Source: Macrocybe gigantea
Taxonomy: Eukaryota; Basidiomycota; Agaricomycetes; Agaricales; Callistosporiaceae
Direction of reading: 5' to 3'
DNA: 64,000 nucleotides
Assembly: GCA_011319805.1 (NCBI GenBank)
Contig: SJRY01000211.1
Coordinates: 1-64,000 of the forward strand
The notes under the pieces were generated by a model. That model saw nothing but the letters and a program-made list of their open reading frames with translations. It searched no databases and was not told where the DNA came from. Position 1 is the stretch's first letter; every line of letters begins with the position of its first letter. This document shows positions 34,090 to 46,126 of this stretch, piece by piece. A program made the position numbers and the translations under genes.

Positions 34090-35057
34090 ATGAGCAATGA
34101 CCTGCTCAACATTGTTGGCAGTGGTGGGCCTCCACTGCTGAATCTGCTTTCTGGGTGGACCCCCATTGGCCTGTCTCGTTCCCCTGCTCTGCCCCTGCCC
34201 CCTCAAAGGAATGGGAGCCTCCTCTTCCAAGGCGGCGATGGTCTCATGGATACTGACAATGCTGATCCTTCCAATGTGGGTGGGTCTGCTAAACCACCCA
34301 TTCCCCCCTCTCCATCAATACTGTTTACTGAGGCAGCATACAACAATAATAGCATCAGCATCGCAATCTTTCCTGAAGAAAATCAGTTCCTTCATGGTAA
34401 AGCTAAGGCTGCTGCTGAATCCCTCGCTGCCCTGAAGGATTGGATTCTGAAGGTCAGCAAAGCTTCTGTCTCCATTCCAGCTGGATACCAATATGCCATT
34501 ACTGAGGGTATAGTGACTCTTGTTGACACTGCCAGCAACATCAATATGTTGTCCATCCCTATGATTGAGGGACTGCAGCATAGTCTCAGGGTGAGGTTGC
34601 AAGAAAGTGTCAATGCTCACCTCCCTTCCCACAGGAAGGCAACTCATTTTGCTGATCCCAGCCCTCATACATCTCCTTCCGGTACTGTGCACCTGGAAGA
34701 CTCTCAATCAAACCAGGGTACTCACCCTCTGAGACCACCTCAGAATTCAAACCACCCTTCCCCCCCCAACCGTGGTCCTGCTCCTGAACTCCTGGACATG
34801 GACTGCCCCCTCTGGTTAACAGGGCCACTTGCCCATCCTCCGGTAAGCACTCCTATGCACAAGCCTTGGCCCAGCTGGCCAACACTCCCGCTGAGGCTAT
34901 TGTAGCTTTGGCAAAGACTTTCCCACACCTCCCTGCAGAAAAGATCATCTCCTTGCAAAAGGAAGCGACCAGGGAGTCATCTGGACTGTTTAGAAAGAAG
35001 GCTAAGTCCACATCCCATGGGCCATCTCGATGCAATGTCAGGGTGACCTACTCTTTC
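34090..35057 (+). pseudogene. LINE-A ORF1
   Basis: The ATG at 34090 opens a 271-residue frame, MSNDLLNIVGSGGPPLLNLL. It has a Pro-rich N-terminus, a central helical part (EENQFLHGKAKAAAESLAAL) and a Pro/His-rich end. After a frameshift near 34850 it continues SYAQALAQLANTPAEAIVAL and KTFPHLPAEKIISLQKEATR to a stop at 35058. It would bind LINE RNA as the nucleoprotein partner. I recognise no specific domain, and the assignment rests on its place before the endonuclease. Confidence 0.65.
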
Positions 35058-35159
35058 TAGGGCGACAATGACACTGTCACCACAGGTACTCTTCTCAATG
35101 CCCTCAATCAAGGGCTTTCTGCTAGCAAATCCTGGATTCAATGCAAGTCAATCCAGGAT

Positions 35160-35900
35160 CACTCCACCTCCTCATTCTCCTGCTTGATGACAAAGGTGGC
35201 CTCTCCTAAAGACCTCACTGGTGAGCCTTTCTTTCTTGCCAATGCCTATTCTAATGTAGATGCAGGTGCTATTCACCTTTTGTATGAATGTGCTGAATGC
35301 CCCAACTTCCCCAATCTTGTCTATCTTGGTGGAGATTTCAATTGTCATTATGAGCTCTGGGACAGATCCCATACCTCGCAGCAGTCACGAGGTGAGATGT
35401 TGTGTAATGCAGCCCTTGACCTCAGTCTGGAATGGTTGGAGCCAAGCAATCCTGGCCCAACATTCTTCTCTCATAACCCTGAGCTTTAGCCTTCAGTTAT
35501 AGACTTGATGTTCATCCCTGTCAATATGACAGAATGCCATCCCCACATCATCGATGCATACAGGCTGATATTAGATCATGTTCTCTTGTTGCTTATATTA
35601 GATATCCCCCTGCTGGATCTCTCAGACCGGCATTGGACTCTTACTAAGAATAGCATACCAGAGTTCATTTCTGACATTGCTGGTGATCTTCTCGGTATGG
35701 ACTCAGTCCCTATCAAGACAGCAGGCGATCTTGAAGGTGTCCTATGGACACTTTTGAAATCAATTGAACAAGCTTGGAACCTTTACTCTAAGGAGTGCAA
35801 GCTTTCAAAATGGAGCAAAGGCTGGTGGATCCAGCATTGTTCTGAGGCTCTTGATACTTTCAGACAGACTCATTCTGAGAGGGATCATCACATCTGGTGA
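35160..35900 (+). pseudogene. LINE-A endonuclease (APE type), N-terminus deleted
   Basis: EPFFLANAYSN followed by NLVYLGGDFNCHYELWD gives the conserved GDFN motif. FSHNPEL and, after a stop, SVIDLMFI give the SxIDxxF box near 35490-35515. SKGWWIQHCSEALDTFRQT then leads toward RT. The first half of the domain, with the catalytic Glu, is missing between about 35160 and 35190. It would nick target DNA. Confidence 0.78.
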
Positions 35901-37060
35901 TGAGCTGTCAAGGATGCTAAACGTGCCTTCTTTGATCAACAGATCAAGGAGGTTGTGGAAAAATCATGACACCCATGGGACCTCACTGCATGGATGAAGC
36001 AAAGACCATTGCTGGCTTATGAAGCTATCTCTTTCCAGGGACAGCCTTGTAACTCTATCGAGTTGCTTTGGGCTGCACTTGATAAATCATATAATGCCGC
36101 ATCAGACTGTGTGGTAAACTTGGAATGCCTTGATGAACTTGAGGTGCATCCAATTCAGGACTGGGTCCCATTTTCTGCTGCAGAACTCTGAGAGTCCTTG
36201 GAGCCCTGTAGCAATACCTCTGCACTAGGACCGGATCACTTATCCTAGGGATACATAAAGCAGCTGGTGAAGTTTCCTCACTTTGTGGCATTTATCCTTA
36301 ACATTGCAAATGCATGCTTGGATTTGGGGCACTAGCCCTCCTACTTTAAGCAGAGCTTGTCGGTCATTATCCCAAAGCCTGGCAAACCTGCATATGATAC
36401 CCCAAAAGCCTTTCATCTGATTGTGCTTTTGAATACTCTCAGCAAGTTTGTCGAGAAGATGCTAGCATGACATATGCAATATGAAGTGACTAAGTTTGCT
36501 GTTTTCGATCCGAAACAGTTCGGCAGCATCAGGCAAAACTCAACTGAGGATTCCAGTGTCTTTCTTACCCATATCATTTGTCAGGGATGGTCTAAGGGCC
36601 TCAAAATGAGCATCATCACTTTTGATATTGCTCAATACTTTCCCTCACTCAACTATCGCATGCTGGTAAGGATTCTTCAATACAGAGGCTTTGCATAACA
36701 GGTGTCAATGTTCTTTGAATCATATCTCATTGGGCATAAGACTTCCTATGCCTGGCATAGTACCATTTCCCCAGAGTTTGATGCTGACATTGGTATTGGT
36801 CAGGGCTCTGCACTTTTTCTGGTACTCTCAGTGCTTTATTTAGTACCCATACTGAAATTGTACCAGAGAGCTGGTGATATGCCAGTGATCATGTCTTTTG
36901 TAGACAATGGATTGATGATCGCTCAATCCAAGTCAATTTTGGACAATGTTCTGAAACTGCAGAGAGCTTATGCTTCTGTACACAATACAACCTCTTCACT
37001 GACTTCAGCCTTGTTGTTGAACATAACAAGACCAAGTTACAGCATTTTTCATACACCAGA
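35900..37060 (+). pseudogene. LINE-A reverse transcriptase, N-terminal part
   Basis: SVIIPKPGKPAYDTPKAFHL and VLLNTLSKFVEKMLA lie at 36360-36470. ITFDIAQYFPSLNYRML, IGIGQGSALF and MSFVDNGLMIAQS follow. The F-x-DD box reads FVDN, so the second catalytic Asp is lost. Stops at 36191, 36246, 36333, 36468 and 36697 break the frame; at least two are TGA codons. The match to 32104-32640 is close. Confidence 0.85.
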
Positions 37061-37067
37061 AACATGA

Positions 37068-37540
37068 CTGAGCACAATATTGTTCAGTTATCCATTCCAA
37101 ACTTTCTTTGTTTCATGCATAGGTTAGGTTATTAGCTTTACTTAGACAAGCATTACTAGTAAAATGTAACTGAGCACAATCATTCTTTCCTGTCTGTTTG
37201 CAACTATTCCTTTACAATATGTATGAAAGTACTTGTTTTTCTAAGATAAACTATCACAAATTGTGAACTGAGTGCAATCTTATTCATGTTGTCCATTCTT
37301 AACTTTTCATCGTTTTATGCCATGCAAGGTTACTAGTCTTACTGAGATCAACATTACTAGAAAGGCTACTAAGAGCACACTTTCTTTGTTGTCTGTTCCC
37401 AACATTCCCTTTTGATAATATGCATGAAAGCAACAGTTTTACTAAGACAAAACATCAATAGAAATGTGCCTCAGGCACTTCTTGTTCAGCTGTCCTTTCG
37501 ACTTTCCCTTCATGTAAGAGGAAACTCCCAGAGTGTGCCC
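37068..37540 (+). repeat. Degenerate tandem array, about 100-bp period
   Basis: Units start at 37068, 37170, 37268, 37370 and 37470, spaced 102, 98, 102 and 100 bases. Shared parts are GAGCACAAT near the start, TTGTCTGTTCC-like, ATGCATGAAAG-like and TTACTAAGA-like segments. The last unit is partial. No coding sense is seen. Confidence 0.7.
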
Positions 37541-37931
37541 AGGTCTAAATTTGAAAGAGGCATGAAAATTAGTGTCCACAAGTTTGCATACACCGAAAAA
37601 ATTTCACCAAGTCCCTCAAATAGCCCATAACATGGCTTCAATCACTATTTAATGATTTTCTGACTGAAATTCACAAAATGTGATAGTACTTTCTGATGTT
37701 TTTTGACATGTCATTACAATTTTCTATTGCTATTGACTCAGTTTGTCTATCAACATAACTTGACCTGCCCAAGCCAGTCAGTATAACTTGGTCTAACTCC
37801 CATTTTAAACCAGTCAGTCAAGTTTCAAAACTGATCTATCTGGACCTATCTGCACAAACTGACTGGCCCCAAGCTGGATTTGACCTATCCTAGACTGATC
37901 CTAGCTAGAATGAGAAAAGATAAGAAAAAAA
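37541..37931 (-). other. rDNA intergenic spacer beyond 5S
   Basis: No gene. From 37740 on, short repeats of CCAGTCAG and GACTGG occur, as in many fungal rDNA spacers. Its place next to the 5S copy supports the spacer assignment. The left edge is not known. Confidence 0.5.
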
Positions 37932-38049
37932 AACCACAGCACCTAGGATTCCTGCATGGTCCCCCACCATGGTACTAACTAGGTGGCACTCTGGTTAACT
38001 ATGCAGATCAGACAGGATGCAGTGCTTTCAGAGTCCTATAGCTGTAGAT
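37932..38049 (-). rRNA. 5S rRNA copy, CpG-depleted pseudogene
   Basis: 118 nt on the minus strand align end to end with basidiomycete 5S rRNA. Recognisable parts are TAGGACTCTGAAAGCACTGC, GTTAACCAGAG, TTAGTACCATGGTGGGGGACC and GGTGCTGTGGTT. A run of nine T follows, a Pol III terminator. All CpG positions of the usual sequence are TG or CA (for example CCGTCCGATC reads CTGTCTGATC), so the copy is probably silent. Confidence 0.88.
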
Positions 38050-38761
38050 ATCAAGAGATGCCATTTACACTTCTTATAAGACAATTCATTTAGAAACAGA
38101 GATTACAAAAAGGATACAAGCTATCTATTTCATTGGTGAAGACCTGGAATAAAACAAGACCAACTCAGCAAGCTGATTATTAAATCAATGTAACAGTGGC
38201 AGATCCTCTGCAAGGATCAGACATCCAAAGGAAGGTCATTGTGACCTGCATTGTGCCAACCCCTACTTTCCGACCAGTGCACCATCATCCAGTGGTAGTG
38301 GCCCTTGCTCAGCAATGCCTTTTTGAGTTCAACGCACATAAGAGGAAGTATAGAAGTTCAGCTTTGGGGGAGTACTCTGCAAGAGAGGGCACTAGAGTGG
38401 AAACTGTGAATGAACGGAAGCTTTTCATCATCCATGCAGAAGATGCATTGCCAGGCTAAAAGAAAGAAACTCATACATATCTGAAACCACCCCTGCAATT
38501 CTGAAGAGGAGTCAGAACATGATGACAAAAAAAGAAATAGCAAAGGGAGTCAGATGAAATAGCACCAGCAAGTACACTATGCATTCTGAATGAAATGCAT
38601 ATAGCTCTATGTCCCAGCATGGTCATATAGGCCAGGGTAGAGAATAAAGTCATCTTGAAGATGAACAAGGAGGAAGGCATACTGACCAAGTGACCAAAAG
38701 ACTAGTCCTCAAATGTGCACAAGAAAGAAAAGAAAAAAGAAAGAGTCCAACAAGATGTTGA
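38050..38761 (-). other. rDNA spacer between 28S and 5S
   Basis: About 710 bp of non-coding DNA between the 28S 3' end and 5S. This position is typical of fungi with 5S inside the rDNA repeat. No gene or strong repeat is seen. Confidence 0.65.
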
Positions 38762-39770
38762 ACAAATCTTTAGAACAAGGGCTTAACCTTAGTGGATTGT
38801 AGCAACAAGGCTACTCTACTGCTTACAGTACCCTGTTTCCATTCAAGTCATCTGCAAAGGATTCACCCCTGCCCATATTTTGATTACAATTTGTAGACAA
38901 GCCATCTCTATATTTCTGCAAAGATGACCAAGCCCATCAGATTTGGTTGATGAGCAAAGCTCTATTTCAACTCAAGTAACATGTGCAGGACCAACATCAT
39001 CATTTCTAGCATGGATTCTGGCTTAGAGGCATTCAGCCATAATCCAGCAGATGATAGCTTCACACTATTGCCCAATCGGACAGGTGCAAATATCAAATAT
39101 CTGAATGAATGGTTCTTCTCATACTAAGTTCAATTACTATTATGATAACACTCCATCAGTAGGGTAAAACTAATCTGTCTCATGATGGTCTAAACCCAGC
39201 TCATGTTCCCTATTAGTGGGTGAACAATCCAATGCTTACCGAATTCTGCTTCAGTATGATAGAAAGAGCCGACATTGAAGGATCAAAAAGCAACGTCACT
39301 ATGAATGCTTGGCTGCTACAAGCCAGTTATTCCTATGGTAACTTTTCTGGCACCTCTAGCCTCAAATTCTAAGGGACTAAAGGATCGATAGGCCACACTT
39401 TCATGGTTTGTATTCACACTGAAAATCAAAATCAAGGGGACTTTTACCCTTTTGTTCTACTCGAGATTTCTGTTCTCGATGAGTCCCTCTTAGGACACCT
39501 GCATTATCTTTTAACAGATGTGCGGCCCCAGCCAAACTCTCCATCTGACAATGTCTTCAATCTGGATTGGCCTGTAAAAGACCTTGAAGCCAAAAGGTGG
39601 GATATTAATCCCAGCTCTGCCTCATTGAATAAGTAAAAAGACAATAAAGGTAGTGGTATTTCAACAGCACTAAAGCTCCCACTTATTCTACACCCTCTAT
39701 GTCTTTTCACAATGTTAAACTAGGATCAAGCTCAACAGGATCTTCTTTCCCCACTGATTCTGCCAAGCCT

Positions 39771-39812
<42 letters not shown>

Positions 39813-39835
39813 TGGGAATCTCGTTAATCCATTCC
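38762..39835 (-). rRNA. 28S rRNA, 3' block (decayed)
   Basis: The minus strand reads as the 3' third of LSU rRNA. Landmarks on the plus strand are ACAAATCTTTAGAACAAGGG at the 3' end and GGCACCTCTAGCCTCAAATTC. CTCGAGATTTCTGTTCTCGA follows, and GCTAGATAGTAGATAGGGAC lies near the other edge. It stops at 39835 in the LSU sequence that continues to GAATGGATTAACGAG, where LINE-B begins. Many CpG sites are changed but some remain near 39470-39530. Confidence 0.93.
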
Positions 39836-40315
39836 TTCCAGGAATGCCTTCCTGCAGGCCAGATTTGACTGGGATGTGTATTTCCTCTGCAAAGGCTTCT
39901 CTTTGAGATTTTCATCTCACTGATTAGCTCTGACGATTTCCACCCTAAGATTCTCTTGAGTCAGGTGTTGCCTAAAAATCCCACTGGTCTTATATGACTT
40001 TTCTTTTTCTGCCTGTCCATCAGTTAAAGAGAGTATCAATGCCAGATTCTTTGTCAGATTCCCCAGACCCTTCATTGCTATACTCATCCAGATCTAATGG
40101 ATCATCCATAGGAGTGTGTGTGCAAATGCATGCCATACTACTCATAGCTTCAGCTTGAGAGGCAGGAGGTTTCTGCATTATTGCTTGTAGACATCTTGTT
40201 AGACTGAGCTCATGCCCATCTTCCAAGTCCATCTCCCAAGGCATTCTCGGTCTATCAGTATTTTTTATGGGAGAAGCTTCCCTATCCCCTCTCTCCTCCA
40301 TTAAGTCTACCATAG

Positions 40316-41215
40316 TTACAACTTTGTTTTGTGTTTTGGCATTATTAGAGATAGAAATTTGGCTATTAGAATATATCCATGTGTGTTTAACCCTGGCAGA
40401 TGGTATTCTCCCTGATCCCCCCAGCATTTTGCATAAATGTCTAGGGGCGACTGATCACTGGCCTTTATTTCTTTCTGTTCAGGGGTTATCTTTATCTCCT
40501 TCAGATGTTCTCCTGTCCAGTCTTCCCTTTTTATATCCACACCCAACAATCTGACTGTAATTTCAAATTTTTTATCCTTCAGGATTCTGAATTTTTCTAC
40601 ATTCTTATATAAAAATGCTGGGGAGTCCTTTAGATATATCATGTGCTCGTTGTGCCATGATTTGCATTCCAGTAGGATATGTACTAATTCCATTGAATTC
40701 ATTTGGAAGTTTTCCTTGCAACATGGGCACTTTTCTTTTGTTAGTGTTGTTGCTTTATCCTTTGCATCTAGGACTTCTATTCTCCTTCTAGTTGTCCACC
40801 ATGCATTTGTCCTGAATCTTGCCAGCCATATTGTCCCTTCTGTGATTTCTGGGATATATGCTGCAGCCTTAATATAATCCTTTGTCTGGTAGAATCCTAG
40901 TATGGTATAGTCATGTGTTGCCATTACTCTCTGTGAAGGTTTGTAGATGTCAGCATATAGACTTCTCCCAAGGATTAATTCTTTTGCAAGTTTTCTTTCT
41001 TCCCTATTTACTGCCTCTGGTGTGTTCTTCTTACTGGTTTTCTTATCCTTATTTGATTTTTGAAGAATAGTTTCAGCTATTCTATTCATATGTTTTCTTT
41101 CCACTGTTTTGTCATCTAGTCTGTCCTTTACAATTTCCTTTCTTCTCTTGTATTAGACTTTGTACCCTTCCTTGTTTAGGAGCACTTTTATAGGCATCCT
41201 CATTTGTATTGTCTA
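40316..41215 (-). pseudogene. LINE-B C-terminal domain with Cys/His motif
   Basis: From about 41215: MRMPIKVLLNKEGYKV, a TAA, then a 262-residue open stretch (41104-40316). Within it are EEGTIWLARFRTNAWW-like sequence and CPCCKENFQMNSMELVHILL with ECKSWH. This C-x2-C...H...C cluster is the usual end of many fungal LINE polyproteins and may bind nucleic acid at the target. The frame ends at 40316 and about 480 bases of 3' untranslated sequence follow. Confidence 0.8.
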
Positions 41216-41224
41216 GACTTTCAT

Positions 41225-42262
41225 TCTTGACACAAAGCAATTCTCATCTTTTACTAGTATTCCTAACCTTCAAGCTGGTTGAGATGTTCTTGCCTCTTTT
41301 TGAGATCCGTGAGCTTGGCAGGAATGTCATCACTATCATTGATCTGAAAATGGTAGAATGCCCGCTGGATGGCGATAGTGATGACATCGCTCTTCATCTC
41401 ATGCATGGCCAGCAAGTTCTCCCACATTTTATGGGAGGTTTTAGCCTGCTTAATATGGATATATTGGTCCAGTTCAATATTCATCCAGATCAGCTGTTTA
41501 GTGACTTTGTCATTATAGTCCCACACTTCAGCATCCTCTTGGTACTCCTGAGTGTAAGTCTGAAGTTCCTCAAGGGTAGGCTTTGGTAGGGTCCTGTCAA
41601 GGTAGTTGGTGAGATTCCTGAGATCAAAAAGTCCCTGGAAATTATCCTGCCAAACTGACCAGTTTGAAGATGAGGATTTCCATGTCAGTAATCATCATTT
41701 CAAAAATGTCATAGCATCTGTGCTTCCTGCATTGTGGGATATCTTCACATGCCTATATGTGCGAGGATGCAAGACCGATGCTGGTACAGACTCGAGAAAG
41801 AACATCTCCTTGCAGGAGTTTATCGGAATCCTCAAAAAAGAATACCAACACTAAAAGAACAGGACCCAAGGTGAATCATCCTATGTGGTCCAGGCATCTA
41901 TGTCTGGTGCCAGTGCTCAGCTAAAGAAGAAACTCCCTGACTGCATTGCTACATTGACGGGTATGGAGTGCAAGAATTGCAGCCTGAAGAATCACTCGAC
42001 AGACAATTGCAAATGGCTCAGCAAATCACAATGCACCAGATGCAACTGGTTTGGACACACCGCTGATGAGTGTACCCATGATGTAAAAGGCAAGCAGAAG
42101 CAGGAGGATGGCCAGAGGCCGAAGAAAAGGCAAAGTAGTGAACTTGGATAACACACCCATTCTCTCTGGTGTGAACGTACCTTCCATATTAGTCAGCCAT
42201 CAGGTTACTGGACTCAACTCACTTCCACTCATCATACTCGTCCGTCACTACTAAAAGGTTGG
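41225..42262 (+). mobile_element. Copia gag fragment inserted in LINE-B, with internal inversion
   Basis: LINE-B reading stops at about 41215 and resumes at about 42265, with Copia gag between. The right part (41690-42150, plus) gives SNHHFKNVIASVLPALWDIF and then two zinc knuckles, CKNCSLKNHSTDNC and CTRCNWFGHTADEC. The middle part (41263-41688) reads on the minus strand: WKSSSSNWSVWQDNFQGLFD, LTNYLDRTLPKPTLEEL, KMWENLLAMHEM, AKLTDLKKRQEHLNQLEG. The left part (41225-41262, plus) reads TKQFSSFTSIPNL. Turning the middle around restores normal gag order. Confidence 0.82.
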
Positions 42263-42264
42263 AT

Positions 42265-43950
42265 TTTTAGTATAATCTAATCCTTTGATCTGCCATCCTT
42301 TGTTCTATCATTGGCACCCCAAGTTCAATTGATATGGTTTTACTACCATGCAATTGACTTTTTGTTGCTGATTGAAGAACAAGCTTCAGGGCTTTATTCA
42401 GTTCCTTTTGGATAAAGCTCGTTCAGCTTTGGCATATGCCTATCCATTCACCACTATAACATCCGAGTGATGCTATCTTAGAGTTTATTATTGCAACTTT
42501 TAGATCAATTGGGTACTTTTTGTCTTTTAAAAAGGCTTGTCTTATGTCTATCACATTTTTTACCTTTTGTGCCAGTGTTTTACAGTGCTCTATTTCATCT
42601 GTTCCTTGGGCATCCCCTAGGTTAGAAGTTATAGTTATTCCTAAGTATTTATATGAATCCACTGCTTCAACTTTTTCTCCACTAATTTCAAGTTTTGCTG
42701 CATTCAGTTCCTCTCTTTCAGTGTCTGTGCCTCCTACCAATATTACACCATACTTTTGTAGGCCTGTTGGCATTCTCCATTCCTCACCCCATTCCACTAT
42801 TCTTCCTTCCAAGAATCTTTGTACTCCTTCTATCAATTCTTGAATTCCCACTATGTCATCTGCGAATAGGAGTGCAGGACAGTTCCCTTTCTTTTCTTTC
42901 ACATCTGGGATACTTGCTCCCTTTGGCAAGTATTTAAGGATATCATTTATAAAGAGAATAAATAAGACAGGTGGTAGTGGGCACCCTTGTCACATTCCTC
43001 ATGTCATGTTATATGTATCTCCACGTTGATCTCCAACTCTGGTACAGGCTTGGGATGATCTGTATATGTTTTTTATCAGTTCTAGGAACTGCCCTCTAAA
43101 GCCCATTGTATCAAGCTTTTCAAACAGTGCTTCATGCATGACTTTATCAAATGCTTTTTTCAGATCTATAAAGATTAGATAGGATTTTTTCTTTTTTATC
43201 CTCCTTCTCTTTATTATTTTTGCTAGGGCTATAAACTGGGCTATCACTTCTTATTTGTCCCTGAATCCTCCTTGCTCTGTTATAAACAGTTTCTCTTGTT
43301 CTCCTATTTCTGATATCCACCTAGCTAGGATGATGGTGAATATCTTCATGCCAACTGCTATAAGGCTTATTCCTCTATAGTTTGTCAGGTCTGTGGGATT
43401 GCCTGACTTATACAGTGGGATATTCATTACTTTACTCTAGAATTCTAGTTGGTTTTGTTTATTCCACATCCCTTTCATTATTCTGAAGATATGAGTTCCC
43501 ATGGGGGTTTTTGGGGATGTTGATAAGTCACCGTTTGATAGGGCTACATATGTAAAATCTCCCACCTCCACCCCTTGGTTTCTCAGATGAGCATGGCATT
43601 CTTCCTTTAATAGTGCTTTGAATAGTTCTATTAGAATACTGTCATGCTCTGGTGCTGTTCCTAGTGCCATACTTCTTATTGCCATTAGGACCTCACTCTA
43701 TTCTATGTCCTTATTGCAGTTTAAGGGTTTTCTTGCCTCTCAGTTGCAATTCTCTCCCAGTATACTTCACTTTGTGACAGATTTTCTGGATCATCTTGTG
43801 TGAGGCATTTGAAGTATTCTGTTGTTCTTTTTAGAATATCTTCCTGATTTATCAATAGCTGTCCCTGGGCATCCTTTACTGGTGTTGTCTTTTTTCCAGA
43901 TTGGGACTTTTTATGAAGAGTATCCTCCCATCGGTGAAATTCCTTCATCT
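42265..43950 (-). pseudogene. LINE-B reverse transcriptase
   Basis: Open stretches on the minus strand hold the RT boxes in order. PVKDAQGQLLINQEDILKRT (43948-43721) precedes RT and EHDSILIELFKALL lies near 43640. YLIFIDLKKAFDKVMHEALF near 43180 carries the first catalytic Asp. NCPALLFADDIVGIQELIEG near 42880 carries FADD with both aspartates. YKYLGITITSNLGDAQGTDE and ASLGCYSGEWIGICQS follow, then KELNKALKLVLQSATKSQ and GVPMIEQRMADQRIRLY near 42280. Stops and frameshifts separate the stretches. The Copia insertion lies just downstream. Confidence 0.88.
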
Positions 43951-44409
43951 CATTATTCTAGTACAGCTTTGTTACTCTTTCAATTTCTTTCTCCTTCAAG
44001 CACTTTTCATTTCTCCTTAGTGACCTTCTCAGGTTGATTTGGAGATTTTTATATTCCTCTTATTTTTCCTCTGTCCTTGGGTCTTGTGTTTCTACACACT
44101 CTTCCCATTTTCTTCATGCCTTTTCTAGTCTTTTTGCCATTCATTTTATAGATCTATTCATGGTGTAGACTTTTCCTGTTATTTTCCTGCATATGCCTTT
44201 CTCTCTAGCAATTGCATTTGCCATTCTTATCAGATCTAGTGCTGCTTCATTGAGCTCATCTAATGTTTCAATTTCGTCTACAGGCAGATCCTTCCATCTA
44301 TTATTATTCACAATTTCTGGTCCTGCATGCCCTTTTACCAGGTTGATGTCATATCACCATCATCTTTCTTTGGGCATTGATATTCTTGGTTCTGCTCTTA
44401 ATCTCATCA

Positions 44410-45010
44410 TTAAGGGGTAGTGGTCACTATCATTTTCTGCACATATTCCCATTGACGTATTACTTTCCCTTTGTGCAATATTTGTTTAGCCTTCTCATTT
44501 CCCACCAGGTTATCAATATTAGACCACCTTATTGATTTTCTGTAGAATGTTAGATCAGAGCCTTTAACATCTATGTACAAGAGGCCTGATTTTTCTATTT
44601 TCAGTTTCTTCTTCAGATCTTCTTTCGGAATATTCCAGTCTTCCAATATTATAATGCATGCTTGTGGTTCTTTCTTTTCAATTTCCTCACATTCTTGCAT
44701 TATCTTTCTTATCATGTGCATTCTTTCACTCTTTCAGTTCCCTCCTGATGGGAGGTACACTGCTATAACATGCCAAGGCTCCTTGTTCATCAACATTGGA
44801 ATTTTGACATGTATGAAATACTGCTACACTTTGCTTCCTACCAAGTATGAGGTGACACTATCATGTACCAACAAGGCTTGTCCTCTGAAGTTTTCTGATT
44901 TTTTCACTTCATAGGTCGTGTATCCAGGAATATACAGGTTATAGTGGTTTTTTGTCAGGAGTGTTTCCTGAACAGCCATTACCACTATTCTTTTATATTT
45001 CATTAGTTTT
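44410..45010 (-). pseudogene. LINE-B APE-type endonuclease
   Basis: From about 45000 downward: IVVMAVQETLLTKNHYNLYI has the catalytic QET glutamate. WHVIAVYLPSGGN and ACIIILEDWNIP (the GDWN-type box) follow. RWSNIDNLVGN takes the place of the usual S/T-x-ID box. Stops at about 44828 and 44730 break the frame. It would nick target DNA for target-primed reverse transcription; if LINE-B is 28S-specific, this domain would help choose the site. Confidence 0.83.
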
Positions 45011-45742
45011 CTAGCTCCTGCATTTTCTTTTTAAAGCTATTTGCATTAAGAGTCATGATGCCTGTCATTTGCTTCACAAAGCTTAATTCTGGCTTTCTTT
45101 GTTCCAGCTTTATCTCCAGTAGAGGAGGTGTCCTTGCAGGGTCCACATCCAGTATAGGAGATTCTCTTGTAGTTTCCACTACTCAGTCCCTCCACATTTT
45201 ATATGTGTCTAGGTGCCATTGCTTTATTTGAATATTAGAGTGCCATATTTGTTTTAGTTTTCAGAGAGGTATCTTTTTGTCTTCCTTGATTCCTCTTCTT
45301 CAAGCTTGACTTCCCAGATATAAAGAGTTTCTCATTTTTGATGCTACCCTGTTGCATACCCAGATGTCGATTCTTCTCTTTCGATTTGGCTGGTAGATGG
45401 CATTGACCTTTTTCACCCCTGCCAGTATTTCAGGCATCATTCTGGATTTATCACCTTCCAGAATTCAACCTCTGTCATTATGCCAACATTGAATACACAG
45501 AATCTTGAGCATTTGTCCATTGACTTTGTCAGTTTTCATGCATTCTCTGCTAATTTTGCATTCACATCATTACTCGGGCCTCTTCTCCAGGTCCTTTCAT
45601 TGCTACTTTCATCTTCAGATATGGCATCAGCCATCTCCTCAATAGTGTTTATCTCATCTTCAGTTAGTGATTGTAGCTGCCTATCAGTTTTCTTTCATGT
45701 ATCATATTCTAGTGCTTGGGCTTCCTTCTCCTTTTCTTAATG

Positions 45743-46126
45743 TCAGTATGGGATCCAGCACTTATTAAAGCTCATAGTTGATCGCAGGGTGAGTTCTTGA
45801 TTTAGACCTTGCTTGATCACTCTTTCTAGGATAAAGGTTCTCCCTCCAAAGTGTTCTGTGAGTTCAGCTCTTAGGGCAGAGTTTTCTATTACTACCTCCT
45901 CAAGCTGATCTTCTGTCCATTCTAATGGTCTATCCTCCAGTCTGGACAGCTCATCTTCCTCATATATTGACGAGTCCTCTGAGGAGTCAGTTTCATTTCC
46001 TAGATTAATGAGATCATCCCCAAAGTTTTCCCCCAGTTGTTCTGCATGCCTCCTTAACTGTTCTAGAGTTATACTCTCAGTGGGCAGAACTAGAGCATGC
46101 TGATGTCCTGAGACCCTATTGACCAT
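45743..46126 (-). pseudogene. LINE-B acidic N-terminal frame
   Basis: 127 codons, VSGHQHALVLPTESITLEQL, with an acidic centre (NETDSSEDSSIYEEDELSRL) and a helical end. Downstream on the same strand (45740-45050) a stop-broken stretch reads EDEINTIEEMADAIS and leads to the endonuclease. I recognise no family. It is probably the N-terminal extension of the LINE polyprotein or its ORF1. Confidence 0.5.

Larger units (their letters stand above)
34047..37050 (+). mobile_element. LINE-A, 5' part (ORF1, endonuclease, RT start)
   Basis: The order is ORF1, endonuclease remnant and the N-terminal half of RT. It ends within RT at about 37050, where a degenerate tandem array starts. Normal LINE insertions lose their 5' end, so a copy lacking its 3' end points to later rearrangement. 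Confidence 0.83.

Noticed and set aside
38196..38459. 87-codon frame in the 28S-5S spacer
   Set aside because: It lies in non-coding rDNA spacer with no motif or supporting context.
41209..41589. 126-codon plus-strand frame as an own gene
   Set aside because: It is mostly antisense to the inverted Copia gag segment.
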